Part shown: in pieces, positions 15,189 to 23,431 of the stretch | Position numbering within the stretch: position 1 is the stretch's first letter | Layout of the letters: each line of letters opens with the position of its first letter | NCBI GenBank assembly: GCA_002491605.1 | Contig: DKWG01000052.1 | Span: 36,625 to 87,278, forward strand | Direction: 5' to 3' | DNA length: 50,654 bases | Source: Ruminococcus sp. UBA7158 | GTDB taxonomy: Bacteria > Bacillota > Clostridia > Oscillospirales > Ruminococcaceae | Notes under the pieces: model-generated | Database searches by the model: none | The model's input: the letters and a program-made list of their open reading frames with translations, nothing else | Told to the model about the DNA's origin: nothing | Translations under genes and position numbers: made by a program

Positions 15189-15277
15189 TTGTTATCACCG
15201 CCAAACCTTGTGACGAATGTTTTGCATTCGTCTTGTATCATGCGTATAGTTTCTAATATGTCGCTTAGATTAATCAT
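15185..15277 (-). CDS. 30-residue ORF duplicating the N-terminus of the UPF0210 protein
   Basis: Starts ATG at 15277 behind AAGGTGG (7-nt spacing), a better ribosome binding site than the main gene has, and ends in TGA overlapping the main ATG (ATGA). Residues 1-18 (MINLSDILETIRMIQDEC) are identical to those of the downstream protein, while the DNA differs at 7 of 54 positions, all synonymous. Residues 19-30 are unrelated (KTFVTRFGGDNK). A perfect 8-bp hairpin (GACGAATG/CATTCGTC, 15212-15232) marks the end of the repeat. It may be a coupling leader, a regulatory peptide, or a decaying duplication. Confidence 0.7.
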   Translation of the reverse strand: MINLSDILETIRMIQDECKTFVTRFGGDNK

Positions 15278-15313
15278 CTTATAACCACCTTGATGCAAAT
15301 ATCGCTTCTTAGA

Positions 15314-15583
15314 TTAAATGTGATGCATGGTATTGAAAATATCTTCGTGCATAACGTATATAGAAAGCCCCATAGTTTTGCCTAAGCTTGTCATTCTGTC
15401 GGACAGCTCGCTCAACGGGATGCTCAAGCTGGTTATATCGACCAACATGACCATAGCGAAAACATCCTGAAGAACAGACTGAGTTACCTCAGTGACATTT
15501 GCATTGTATTCTGCGCACATCGACGAAACCTTTGCAAGTATTCCGACGGCGTCCTTTCCTATAACCGATATAACAGCCTTCAT
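15314..15583 (-). CDS. ACT-domain protein (UPF0237 family)
   Basis: 89 residues, essentially one ACT domain: MKAVISVIGKDAVGILAKVSSM is the first strand-helix with the ligand-site glycine, and VTEVTQSVLQDVFAMVMLVDI continues the fold. ACT domains bind small ligands, often amino acids, and regulate partners. Start chosen at the ATG with AAAGGA upstream; a GTG seven codons earlier is in frame but overlaps this site. It precedes the 30-codon ORF and UPF0210 gene, the usual pairing of the two families. Confidence 0.92.
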   Translation of the reverse strand: MKAVISVIGKDAVGILAKVSSMCAEYNANVTEVTQSVLQDVFAMVMLVDITSLSIPLSELSDRMTSLGKTMGLSIYVMHEDIFNTMHHI

Positions 15584-15660
15584 TATTGATAATCGTCCTT
15601 TCACTAAAAGAATGTAACAGTATTTTCGCTGCTCATAAAATATTCAAAAAGTATTCAAAC

Positions 15661-15747
15661 CGAAAGAATTGCGTTGACCCTAAAGCGGGCAGCTGATACC
15701 GAAACGGCATCGAGAGCGATTCTTTCAGATTCGGAGCTATAAGCTCC
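15661..15747 (-). other. Structured 5' leader of the ACT/UPF0210 operon
   Basis: Right after the predicted transcription start the RNA can form GGAGC/GCTCC (15733-15747), then a helix GAAAGAAT/ATTCTTTC (15719-15726 with 15662-15669) enclosing a 7-bp hairpin GATGCCG/CGGTATC (15695-15711) and a small CCC/GGG hairpin (15678-15689), a three-way junction. I recognise no known riboswitch class. About 80 nt separate it from the ACT gene, with no clear terminator between. Confidence 0.5.
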
Positions 15748-15752
15748 AAATC

Positions 15753-15781
15753 ATTGTAGCACAGTTTTTTAATCTTGCCAA
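15753..15781 (-). promoter_or_regulatory. Sigma-A promoter of the ACT/UPF0210 operon
   Basis: Minus strand -35 TTGGCA (15776-15781), 17-nt spacer, -10 TACAAT (15753-15758). Confidence 0.8.
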
Positions 15782-15822
15782 GTCATAAAAGATAAATTCT
15801 TCACTACAAACAAAAAATCATA

Positions 15823-17058
15823 TCACCGGTCGGCTAAATCGGTTAGAAGTTCCGAAAGACTCATCCCGACAAGTCTTCCCGAATACAGTGCCTCGTCCAA
15901 CGAATTGGAGTTTGAGCCTACCTCTATGAGAATAGACGCATGAGTAAGCTCCTGATTGTAATTCCTTTCGGCAAAAAGAATCGGACGTGTAAACCCGGGA
16001 TAGTCCAGCTCCATTTTTGACTGAAGCCTTGAAGCAAATCTAAGATTATAGCGGTATTTCGGGACGTTCATGCACCCGACTATTATCATAACCTGTGCCG
16101 CAGCTTCACCGTCGACCTCGCAGACCGGCGCATAGCGCACTCCGTCTGATTCTATTGCGTCTCGGTGAACGTCTATAACTATCTTGACAGACGGATATTC
16201 CTCAAGAAGCTGTTCAACTGTCTTTGAGCTTCTGTCGTATGCGCCGGTATACCTCGGATAGTCGTGAACGGTTGTGTCATGAATAACGCCTATTCCGCCG
16301 GCTTTGAGCTGCTTGGCTATTTCCTCGCCGACTGCAACTATGCTCTTATCAAGGTCGGTGGTTCTGGACGTAAAATCCTTGTCGTATCTGTCCCTCGGGT
16401 AAGGCTCGTAGCACTCGGTTGTATGAGTGTGCATTATAAGCACCTCGGGGTCAGGGCAAAGCTCTATTTCAAAATCCAAATCCCTTTGCGCCTGCTCTAA
16501 AAGGTACTCAGTATCAATATCGGTACTGTTTTTAATCATACCTCCGCCGGGCAGGCAGACGCAGGTTGTAGTAGGCGAATAGGAATAAGTTTTTCTCACT
16601 ATTTTTCCGCCCTTTGTGCCAAGGCTGTCGGGATACGGAAGGTCGTTTTGCAAAAGCTCGGATGCGTCCTCCGGCTCTTCTGTCTCCTCGGGAGCTTCCT
16701 CTATACTCCAGCCTGAATTTTTGGACAGCTTTATCAGCCTGTCGGAGAGCTTTGAAAAGTCAGAGTCGGCATCGGATGAAAAATCGGTTTTATTTTCATC
16801 CTCAGGCTGCTTATATGTTTTATCGGTAACTCCCGGAGAGGATATTTTAGCCGACGCCTCTGCAAGCTCTCCGAAAAACGACATCACACTGCCGGCATTT
16901 ATAGCAATCAAAAGAAAGCTCATCACCGAAAAAACGGCGAATGCAAAAAGTCCCCCCGCCATAAACTCGGTTATACTGTTTCGAAGATTTGAATTTTTTA
17001 ATGCGTTTTTTCTTCTCATTTCTTTTTCCTTCCCTTTTATTATTTTAACTGTCGGCAT
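15823..17058 (-). CDS. spoIIP: Stage II sporulation protein P (cell-wall amidase)
   Basis: Membrane-anchored peptidoglycan amidase/endopeptidase that works with SpoIID and SpoIIM in septal thinning and engulfment. 411 residues from this start. Basic N-terminus, one membrane span (GGLFAFAVFSVMSFLLIAI), an acidic low-complexity linker, then the catalytic domain: MHTHTTECYEP (zinc HTH and Glu), VIHDTTVHDYPRYTGAYDRS, VIDVHRDAI and EVGSNSNSLDEA, all SpoIIP hallmarks. Start uncertain: ATG 17058 has GGAG 5 nt upstream; ATG 17019 (MRRKN) has GGAAGGA. Neither removes the membrane span. Confidence 0.95.
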   Translation of the reverse strand: MPTVKIIKGKEKEMRRKNALKNSNLRNSITEFMAGGLFAFAVFSVMSFLLIAINAGSVMSFFGELAEASAKISSPGVTDKTYKQPEDENKTDFSSDADSDFSKLSDRLIKLSKNSGWSIEEAPEETEEPEDASELLQNDLPYPDSLGTKGGKIVRKTYSYSPTTTCVCLPGGGMIKNSTDIDTEYLLEQAQRDLDFEIELCPDPEVLIMHTHTTECYEPYPRDRYDKDFTSRTTDLDKSIVAVGEEIAKQLKAGGIGVIHDTTVHDYPRYTGAYDRSSKTVEQLLEEYPSVKIVIDVHRDAIESDGVRYAPVCEVDGEAAAQVMIIVGCMNVPKYRYNLRFASRLQSKMELDYPGFTRPILFAERNYNQELTHASILIEVGSNSNSLDEALYSGRLVGMSLSELLTDLADR

Positions 17059-17226
17059 TACCGCTCCGTAACGCCGCAATGCTGTATAAAACCTTAGTTA
17101 TAAAACAATATGACACTGCAAGAGTTCTTATGAGCGAGCGCTCTTACAATACTTTTTCACTGCGAATATATATGTATATGAAAATTAATATCACCAATCT
17201 GTAACTGATTTTTAATTCTTTTTTCA

Positions 17227-17255
17227 TAGACAAACAGCCCTTCGTGTGCTAAAAT
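17227..17255 (+). promoter_or_regulatory. Probable promoter of the VanY-type lipoprotein gene
   Basis: -35 TAGACA (17227-17232), 17-nt spacer, -10 TAAAAT (17250-17255), 34 nt before the start codon. Confidence 0.6.
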
Positions 17256-17289
17256 GAAAACGAAAACAATATAATTTCAGAGGTGCGAA

Positions 17290-18312
17290 ATGAAGCTTCA
17301 AATCATTCTTGCCACAGCCGCCATAGCAGTCCTGCTTGCAGGATGTCAGGACGGCAAGGTCGGCAATATCAATAAAGACAGCCAAACAGAACCGAACGGC
17401 ACAGATGCGACGGTCACTGTGATAACATCATCTCCGGAAGGCGAAACCTCCGTCGGCACATCTGCTTCGGACGCTTATGTATCCGATTCCGAAAGTACCG
17501 AGGAAACAGCCGAGCCCGAAGTAACTCAAGGCTTTACTTCCGAGACTGATACCGTCACCGAAGCGGCGTCCGAATCACATACAGTTGCCGATGTGACTGA
17601 AGTATCGGAAACAACGCCTGCAAGCGAGCAAACCGAGCCGCCTGTGCCGTCAGATAAGACTGAGGAGACTACAGAATTGTCATTCAATGAGGATTATCCG
17701 TTTAATAACGATGACGACTTTTTCTTTGTCGTCAACAAGCAAATAAGGCTTCCCGACGATTATTACATAGAAACCGAAACAGTTCAGGGAAGCTACGAGC
17801 TTGAAAAAACCGCAGCTAAGTACTGCCGTGCGATGATAGAGGCTGCCAAGGAGGACGGAATAGAGTTAAAGATTCTTTCCGCATACCGAACAGTCAAATA
17901 TCAGCAAAAGCTTTTTGACCGCAATGTTAAATCGAGAATGGAAAACTACGGCATGAGCTACGAAGAAGCTTATGCGGATACATCGGTAAACATTGCTCCT
18001 CCCGGCGGAAGCGAACACAACGCCGGCTTGGCGGTTGACATTATAACCATGAACGACTGGGACACCTATGAGGGCTTTGAGGACACAAAGGAGTTCGCAT
18101 GGCTTCAGGAGCACGCCGCAGAGTATGGCTTCATAATGCGATATGCAAAGGAAAAAGAGGACATAACAGGCTACATCTATGAGCCGTGGCACTATAGATA
18201 CATCGGCGTAAAGTATGCGGCGGATGTTCAGCAGTCGGGTCTGTGCCTTGAAGAATACTTTGAAAAATACGTTTGGAACAACACTGACGACGAAATACTC
18301 ATTGACGAGTAG
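17290..18312 (+). CDS. VanY-type D-alanyl-D-alanine carboxypeptidase lipoprotein
   Basis: 340 residues. Signal peptide with lipobox LLAGC (Cys19), then a long Thr/Ser/Glu-rich linker to about residue 140 that should carry the enzyme away from the membrane. The C-terminal half is a zinc D,D-carboxypeptidase of the VanY/M15B family: SAYR, the motif SEHNAGLAVD with His243 and Asp250, and EPWHYRY with Glu298 and His301. Expected to trim the terminal D-Ala of peptidoglycan stem peptides outside the cell. It starts behind AGAGGTG and is followed 35 nt later by a CBS-domain gene. Vancomycin resistance is not implied: no vanHAX-type genes are nearby. Confidence 0.93.
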   Translation: MKLQIILATAAIAVLLAGCQDGKVGNINKDSQTEPNGTDATVTVITSSPEGETSVGTSASDAYVSDSESTEETAEPEVTQGFTSETDTVTEAASESHTVADVTEVSETTPASEQTEPPVPSDKTEETTELSFNEDYPFNNDDDFFFVVNKQIRLPDDYYIETETVQGSYELEKTAAKYCRAMIEAAKEDGIELKILSAYRTVKYQQKLFDRNVKSRMENYGMSYEEAYADTSVNIAPPGGSEHNAGLAVDIITMNDWDTYEGFEDTKEFAWLQEHAAEYGFIMRYAKEKEDITGYIYEPWHYRYIGVKYAADVQQSGLCLEEYFEKYVWNNTDDEILIDE

Positions 18313-18347
18313 CTTAAAAAGACATACACAATTTTTGAGAGGACACC

Positions 18348-18797
18348 ATGAATATAGCTTTCTTTCTGACACTAAAAAAAGACGTTGCATATCTATACGA
18401 CGACTACTCAATAAGACAGGCATTAGAAAAAATGAAATACCACGGGTATTCCTCCATACCCATTATTTCGAGAAACGGTAAATACGCCGGTACTGTCAGC
18501 GAGGGTGATTTCCTTTGGTATATGCTGGACGAAAGCATAGAGGACACCGACGGTGTTTCGATATACGACGCCGAGGATCTTATGCTCAAGGATATTCCGC
18601 ATAAAAATCAATATGTATCCGTTAGAATAACAGCCTCTATGGATGAGCTTTTTGAGCTGGCAATGAATCAAAACTTCGTTCCCGTTACCGACGATGAGGG
18701 CGTATTTATAGGGATAGTAACAAGAAAAAACGTTATACGTCACTTCATCGACAAGCAGCCGGCAGCGAATATATTAAATCAGCCTAAAAAATTATAG
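18348..18797 (+). CDS. CBS-domain pair protein
   Basis: 149 residues forming two tandem CBS motifs (about 6-58 and 76-137), seen from SIRQALEKMKYHGYSSIPIIS with YAGTVSEGDFL, and from FVPVTDDEGVFIGIVTRKNVI. Stand-alone CBS pairs bind adenine nucleotides and act as sensors or regulatory subunits. No catalytic domain is attached. Ribosome binding site GAGAGGA. Probably cotranscribed with the upstream carboxypeptidase; no obvious functional link. Confidence 0.9.
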   Translation: MNIAFFLTLKKDVAYLYDDYSIRQALEKMKYHGYSSIPIISRNGKYAGTVSEGDFLWYMLDESIEDTDGVSIYDAEDLMLKDIPHKNQYVSVRITASMDELFELAMNQNFVPVTDDEGVFIGIVTRKNVIRHFIDKQPAANILNQPKKL

Positions 18798-18965
18798 CAG
18801 TGCTTAATTGCAATAACTGTCACAATATCGTTTTGTGAATGTTAAAATATTGCAGTGTTTCGGAGAACAACTGCAAATTGTGAATGGCTTACTGAAAAAT
18901 CACCAAATTTATTTCAAAAAAATGTACACTTATGACAATGTTAAAAATAAAGATACGATAATTTA

Positions 18966-18994
18966 TTGACAATATGAGTTTTTAGGTTTATAAT
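18966..18994 (+). promoter_or_regulatory. Strong sigma-A promoter of the small lipoprotein gene
   Basis: Consensus -35 TTGACA (18966-18971), 17-nt spacer, -10 TATAAT (18989-18994). The perfect hexamers suggest high expression. Confidence 0.92.
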
Positions 18995-19049
18995 GAAGTT
19001 GCGATTATAAAAATCGACTAAACTAAATTTATCGGGGGATTAATTTACG

Positions 19050-19433
19050 ATGAAAAGATTAATTTCTGTAGCACTCGCATTGGTTATGGTTCTCGTTGCT
19101 TTCACCGCTTGCGGCGAAGTTATCAAGCCAGCTGTCGGCACTTATGCAGACGGAACAGGAACCTCTATCATTGAAGTCGGCGCTTATGATGAAAAGGCTG
19201 AATCCGGCACAATGAAGATTTCCAACACCCTTTCTGACTTAGTTTACGAAGGCACCTACACCATTTCAGAAAACGAGCCTAAGGTTTCCAGCATTCTTAC
19301 CTTGACCACCACAGCCGGTGAGGAAATGTCATTCGTTTATGACATCACCTTGGATGTTATGCAGGATATCAATTCCTGTATCGCTTACTATGGTCCTAAC
19401 TACGTTGAGGCCGGAGAGCCTGCTGCTGAGTAA
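19050..19433 (+). CDS. Small secreted lipoprotein of unknown function
   Basis: 127 residues. Signal peptide with positive start and lipobox AFTAC (Cys21). The mature part of about 105 residues is predicted beta-rich (short strands VGTYADGTGTSIIEVGAYD, TLSDLVYEGTYTI, ILTLTTTAGEEMSFVYDITL) with no motif I can name. It stands alone behind a consensus promoter and before a strong terminator, so it is probably an abundant surface protein. Confidence 0.85.
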   Translation: MKRLISVALALVMVLVAFTACGEVIKPAVGTYADGTGTSIIEVGAYDEKAESGTMKISNTLSDLVYEGTYTISENEPKVSSILTLTTTAGEEMSFVYDITLDVMQDINSCIAYYGPNYVEAGEPAAE

Positions 19434-19460
19434 TTTCAAAATGAAATGAAAACAAAAACA

Positions 19461-19496
19461 AACCGATCGCTTTAAAGGCGGTCGGTTGTTTTTTTA
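19461..19496 (+). terminator. Terminator of the small lipoprotein gene
   Basis: AACCGATCGC, short loop, GCGGTCGGTT (10 bp, one G-U), then GTTTTTTTAT. Confidence 0.92.
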
Positions 19497-19615
19497 TCAT
19501 ACTGATTCTTTCTTGAAGTGAACGCAGGCACTGCCGCATCAGTTCACATTAATTCGCCGCCGAACCGCTTCAGCAACTGATTCATGAGCTTAACGACAAT
19601 TATTAAATAATAAAT

Positions 19616-19661
19616 GAACTGCTCCCTGAGATGCTTAACAGTACATCTCGGGGAGCAGTTC
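19616..19661 (-). terminator. Long hairpin terminator downstream of typA
   Basis: 18-bp stem with one G-U (GAACTGCTCCCTGAGATG, 19616-19633, with 19644-19661), 10-nt loop. On the minus strand it follows the typA stop and is followed by ATTTATTATTT. Confidence 0.8.
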
Positions 19662-19688
19662 TTATCAAAAGGAGTGTTTATAGCGTAA

Positions 19689-21506
19689 TTACATCTTCGA
19701 CCTATCCTTAGCTCTTTGAACATTAGAAAGTGTTTTCTTTCTGAGTCTTATATTCTTCGGTGTAACTTCAACCAGCTCATCGTCGCCGATAAACTCAAGG
19801 CTGTCTTCAAGGCTTAAAACTCTCGGAGGAATAAGTCTTAAAGCATCATCGCTTCCGCTTGCTCTGGTGTTGGTTAAATGCTTGCGCTTGCAGACGTTTA
19901 CAACTAAGTCGTCCGGCTTCGGCGAAACGCCTACTATCATGCCTTCATAAACAGGCACGCCTGCGCCTATGAACAGCGAGCCTCTTTCCTGAGCGTTGTA
20001 AAGTCCGTATGTAACGGCTTCTCCTGATTCAAATGCAACGAGCGAACCTTGGGAACGTCTCGGAATGTCGCCCTTATACTGCTCATATCCATGGAAGACA
20101 GAGCTCATTATTCCCTCGCCCTTGGTGTCGGTCAGGAATTCGTTTCTGTAGCCGAAAAGTCCTCTTGCGGGAACTAAGAAAACAACTCTCATTCTTGAGC
20201 CGACAGGTGTCATGGATACCATTTCTGCCTTGCGGCTTCCCATCTTCTCAATAACCGAGCCAACCGACGTCTCAGGAACGTCAACAACAAGCTCCTCAAT
20301 AGGCTCGCAGAGCTTGCCGTCTATCTCCTTATACAAAACTCTCGGAGTTGAAACGCCCAGCTCATAGCCCTCACGGCGCATATTCTCTATAAGAATAGAC
20401 AGGTGCATCTCTCCCCTGCCTGCAACCTTGAAGGAATCTGTTGAATCCGTCTCGGTTACTCTTAAGGAAACGTCCTTTAAAAGCTCCTTGAAAAGTCTTT
20501 CTCTTATATGACGTGAGGTTACATATTTGCCCTCACGGCCTGCAAACGGCGAATCGTTTACCGAGAAGGTCATCTCAACCGTCGGCTCGCTTATTTTAAC
20601 GAACGGAAGCGGTTCATAGTGCTGATAGTCGCAGATTGTATCGCCTATCGTTATATTTTCAATACCGCTTATGCAAACAATATCTCCGACCTGTGCGCTT
20701 TGAGCAGGTACTCTTTCAAGTCCGGCTATCTGATAAAGTGTGACTATCTTGCCCCTGTATTCCTTCTTGGTGCCGTGATAGTCGCCTATCATGACCTCCT
20801 GATTTACCTTTATTGAGCCGCGCTCTATCTTTCCTATTGCAATACGTCCGACGTATTCATTGTAGTCAATCGACGAAACGAGCATCTGCAAAGGCTCTTC
20901 CGGCTCGCCCTCGGGTGCAGGGATGTATTCAATTATCTTGTCGAAGAGTGGAGTCAAGTCGACGCCGGGAGTGTTTTCATCTAAGGATGCAGTTCCGTCT
21001 CTGCCTGAGCAGAAAAGAATCGGAGAATCGAGCTGCTCGTCCGATGCGTTTAAATCCATCAAAAGCTCATAGCATTCGTCTATGACCTCGTTGATTCTTG
21101 CGTCCGGACGGTCGATTTTATTGATTACGATTATAACACGGTGACCGAGCTCCAAAGCGTGCTGCAAAACAAATCTTGTCTGCGGCATCGGTCCCTCTGC
21201 CGCGTCAACGAGCAGAATAACGCCGTCGACCATCTTTAAGATTCTTTCAACCTCTCCGCCGAAGTCAGCGTGACCGGGGGTGTCGATAATATTTACCTTT
21301 ATATCCTTATACATTATTGAGGTGTTCTTGGCAAGAATGGTTATGCCTCTTTCACGCTCAATATCGTTTGAGTCCATAACTCTTTCGTTTACAACCTGAT
21401 TTTCTCTGAATGTTCCGCTCTGACGGAGCATACCGTCGACAAGCGTAGTCTTACCGTGGTCAACGTGGGCAATTATTGCAACGTTTCTTAAATCGTTTCT
21501 AACCAA
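19689..21506 (-). CDS. typA: Ribosome-associated GTPase TypA/BipA
   Basis: 605 residues. Translational GTPase of the EF-G family acting in 50S assembly and stress adaptation. G motifs: AHVDHGKTTLVDGML, DTPGHADFGGEVER and NKIDRPDA; the C-terminal region has the BipA-type FGYRNEFLTDTKGEG and PPRVLSLEDSLEFI. The start codon is TTG (codon at 21504-21506), decided by AGAGG seven nt upstream; it gives the normal N-terminus MVRNDLRNVAIIAHVDHGKT and no ATG is available near. Single-gene transcript. Confidence 0.97.
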   Translation of the reverse strand: MVRNDLRNVAIIAHVDHGKTTLVDGMLRQSGTFRENQVVNERVMDSNDIERERGITILAKNTSIMYKDIKVNIIDTPGHADFGGEVERILKMVDGVILLVDAAEGPMPQTRFVLQHALELGHRVIIVINKIDRPDARINEVIDECYELLMDLNASDEQLDSPILFCSGRDGTASLDENTPGVDLTPLFDKIIEYIPAPEGEPEEPLQMLVSSIDYNEYVGRIAIGKIERGSIKVNQEVMIGDYHGTKKEYRGKIVTLYQIAGLERVPAQSAQVGDIVCISGIENITIGDTICDYQHYEPLPFVKISEPTVEMTFSVNDSPFAGREGKYVTSRHIRERLFKELLKDVSLRVTETDSTDSFKVAGRGEMHLSILIENMRREGYELGVSTPRVLYKEIDGKLCEPIEELVVDVPETSVGSVIEKMGSRKAEMVSMTPVGSRMRVVFLVPARGLFGYRNEFLTDTKGEGIMSSVFHGYEQYKGDIPRRSQGSLVAFESGEAVTYGLYNAQERGSLFIGAGVPVYEGMIVGVSPKPDDLVVNVCKRKHLTNTRASGSDDALRLIPPRVLSLEDSLEFIGDDELVEVTPKNIRLRKKTLSNVQRAKDRSKM

Positions 21507-21566
21507 ATTACTTCCTCTTTTCTTAAAACTATAGACTTAAAACTTCATATTCTATTCCAAAATTAT

Positions 21567-21595
21567 ATTATATGCTTATTCTCATGCAAAATCAA
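21567..21595 (-). promoter_or_regulatory. Promoter of typA
   Basis: Minus strand -35 TTGATT (21590-21595), 17-nt spacer, -10 TATAAT (21567-21572). Confidence 0.82.
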
Positions 21596-21628
21596 TAGAC
21601 AGTTTTAACAAGACATAAAAAATAACTA

Positions 21629-21665
21629 AGGGCGTATGTCGTTTAGTTTTTACAACATACGCCCT
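21629..21665. terminator. Hairpin upstream of the typA promoter
   Basis: Perfect 11-bp stem AGGGCGTATGT/ACATACGCCCT with a 15-nt loop. On the minus strand it is followed by TTAGTTATTTTTT, a usable terminator, although no minus-strand gene ends here; it may stop antisense transcription from the dinB/XRE side or end an unannotated small RNA. Confidence 0.55.
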
Positions 21666-21794
21666 GTGATTTATTAAGCAGTATATTTTTCTGTGCATAT
21701 GCTTTGGCACAATCAAATTATTAAAGGCTATCATCCGACACGTTTTACTTAATCTGTACTCTTAAAAAAATTATTCGAACCGCAAAATTTCCTC

Positions 21795-21823
21795 TTTACA
21801 AGCAGAAACATATGTGCTATACT
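21795..21823 (+). promoter_or_regulatory. Promoter of dinB
   Basis: -35 TTTACA (21795-21800), 17-nt spacer, -10 TATACT (21818-21823). Confidence 0.82.
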
Positions 21824-21837
21824 AAAACAAACGTTCG

Positions 21838-21849
21838 GAACATTAGTTC
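21838..21849 (+). promoter_or_regulatory. LexA (SOS) box in front of dinB
   Basis: GAACATTAGTTC is an exact match to the Gram-positive LexA/DinR consensus GAAC-N4-GTTC. It lies 14 nt after the -10 box, over the transcription start, as expected for repression by LexA. Confidence 0.85.
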
Positions 21850-21869
21850 CATGTGCCGTGAGGTGTTCT

Positions 21870-23108
21870 ATGAAAGATATATTGCACTGTGATTTAAACA
21901 ACTTTTATGCCTCGGTTGAAATCAGAGACAATCCGTCGCTTGCCGGACATCCTATAGCCGTTTGCGGCAGCATTGAGGACAGAGCCGGAATAGTCCTTGC
22001 TAAAAACGACCTTGCAAAAAAGTTTGGGGTAAAAACCGCCGAGCCTATACACGAAGCAAAGAAAAAATGTCATGACTTGGTTATAGTAAGCCCGAGCATA
22101 GGAAAATACGCAGCCGTTTCAAAGCAGGTCAGAGAGATTTATTCAAGGTGGACAGACCTTGTCGAGCCGTTCGGCATGGACGAATGCTGGCTGGATATAA
22201 CCGGCTCGCACTACTTATTCGGGTCAAACGAAAAAATAGCCTACGACATTAAGGAAACGGTAAAGCGTGAAACAGGGCTTACGATATCTGTAGGCGTGAG
22301 CTTTACAAAGGTTTTGGCAAAGCTCGGATCGGATATGAAAAAGCCGGACGCCGTAACCGTTTTATCAAAAGAAAATTTCAAGGAAAAGATATTTCCCCTT
22401 GCCGCCAACGAGATGATAGGCATAGGACCTTCAACCATGCGTTCGCTTGAAAAGCTCAGAATACACACATTGGGCGACTTGGCAAGCTCAGACCCCGAAA
22501 TGCTCAAGCGGCACATCGGAAAAGCAGGAATTGTGCTGTGGCGAGCCGCCAACGGCTTTGACGACGCATCCGTGCATGAAGCCTCATATCACCGTGAGAT
22601 AAAATCGGTCGGAAATTCAACCACACTTAAAAAAGACCTCTACTCAGAAGAACAGGTGTGGCAGGTGCTGCTGTCGCTTTCAGAGGAGGTCTGCCGAAGA
22701 ATGCGCAGAGACAGCCTTTGCGCAAAGGGAGTTACTATTTCCGTTAAAACAAACGACTTAGGCTATAAAGAATACCAAGCCCCTCTTGAGTACCCGACAA
22801 GGGCGTCCCTTCCTTTAGCCAAGGCAGGCTTTAAGCTGTTTCAAGAGCGCTTTGACTGGCACCTGCCGATAAGGGCAGTCGGGATCAGAGGAATAAATCT
22901 CATTCCGGAGGGTGTTGAAAAGCAGTATTCAATGTTTGCCGACTGCACCAAAACCGACCGTTTGGAAGCGCTTGCAGATGTCTCGGACTCCCTTCGCCTG
23001 CGGTTCGGCAAGGATATAATATTCCCTGCAAGAATTAAAAACGATTTGTTTATGACTCATGAAAAGATAAATATCTTTACTAATACTCATATTTATGATT
23101 CAAATTAA
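21870..23108 (+). CDS. dinB: Y-family DNA polymerase (DinB/Pol IV type)
   Basis: 412 residues. Translesion polymerase; palm motifs HCDLNNFYASVE (Asp8) and GMDECWLDITG (Asp104, Glu105) supply the catalytic acids, followed by SVGVSFTKVLAKLGSDMKKP, a helix-hairpin-helix region near IGPSTMRSLEKL, and a little-finger domain. The start is the ATG with GAGGTG 5 nt upstream; a GTG four codons earlier lies within that site. A LexA box and promoter lie upstream, so it is probably SOS-induced. The palm sequence GMDEC differs from the common SIDEA of Pol IV, so it may belong to the Clostridia DinB/UmuC-like subgroup. Confidence 0.95.
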   Translation: MKDILHCDLNNFYASVEIRDNPSLAGHPIAVCGSIEDRAGIVLAKNDLAKKFGVKTAEPIHEAKKKCHDLVIVSPSIGKYAAVSKQVREIYSRWTDLVEPFGMDECWLDITGSHYLFGSNEKIAYDIKETVKRETGLTISVGVSFTKVLAKLGSDMKKPDAVTVLSKENFKEKIFPLAANEMIGIGPSTMRSLEKLRIHTLGDLASSDPEMLKRHIGKAGIVLWRAANGFDDASVHEASYHREIKSVGNSTTLKKDLYSEEQVWQVLLSLSEEVCRRMRRDSLCAKGVTISVKTNDLGYKEYQAPLEYPTRASLPLAKAGFKLFQERFDWHLPIRAVGIRGINLIPEGVEKQYSMFADCTKTDRLEALADVSDSLRLRFGKDIIFPARIKNDLFMTHEKINIFTNTHIYDSN

Positions 23109-23159
23109 AATTCAGTTTCGCTGTTCAAGATTTTGCAGGCTTTGATTCCGCAAGGCTTA

Positions 23160-23402
23160 TTAACAGCGATAATTATCAGGATAGAAAATCTCATCAAAGC
23201 AAATATCTAAGGCTTCCTTAATCGCTTTAAGTTCGTCAGGATATATATGCCGCTGACCTGCTTCTATTTTTGCAAGGGCACTTCTTGTTATATCACAGCC
23301 GGAAAGCTGAAGCTTTGCCGAAAGGGTTTCCTGCGTATAGCCCTTTACAATTCTCAGGCTGCGGATTCTTAAGCCTATCTGCTTTTCATAATCGTTGTTC
23401 AT
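23160..23402 (-). CDS. XRE-family helix-turn-helix regulator, 80 residues
   Basis: Cro/C1-type DNA-binding protein with the HTH at about residues 12-65 (LRIVKGYTQETLSAKLQLSG, then DITRSALAKIEAGQRHIYPDEL); no effector domain. It is convergent with dinB (51-nt gap). Its promoter contains a large palindrome between the -35 and -10 boxes plus a second half-site near the start, suggesting autorepression. Confidence 0.9.
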   Translation of the reverse strand: MNNDYEKQIGLRIRSLRIVKGYTQETLSAKLQLSGCDITRSALAKIEAGQRHIYPDELKAIKEALDICFDEIFYPDNYRC

Positions 23403-23431
23403 AATACCGCCTCATTTCGTTCTTAAATGAG

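Noticed and set aside
16616..17071. Plus-strand open frame opposite spoIIP
   Set aside because: Shadow of the spoIIP linker; serine-rich and with no own start signals.
17290..18312. Vancomycin-resistance vanY
   Set aside because: The motif is that of VanY/M15B carboxypeptidases, but no vanR/S/H/A/X genes surround it; general peptidoglycan trimming is the safer call.
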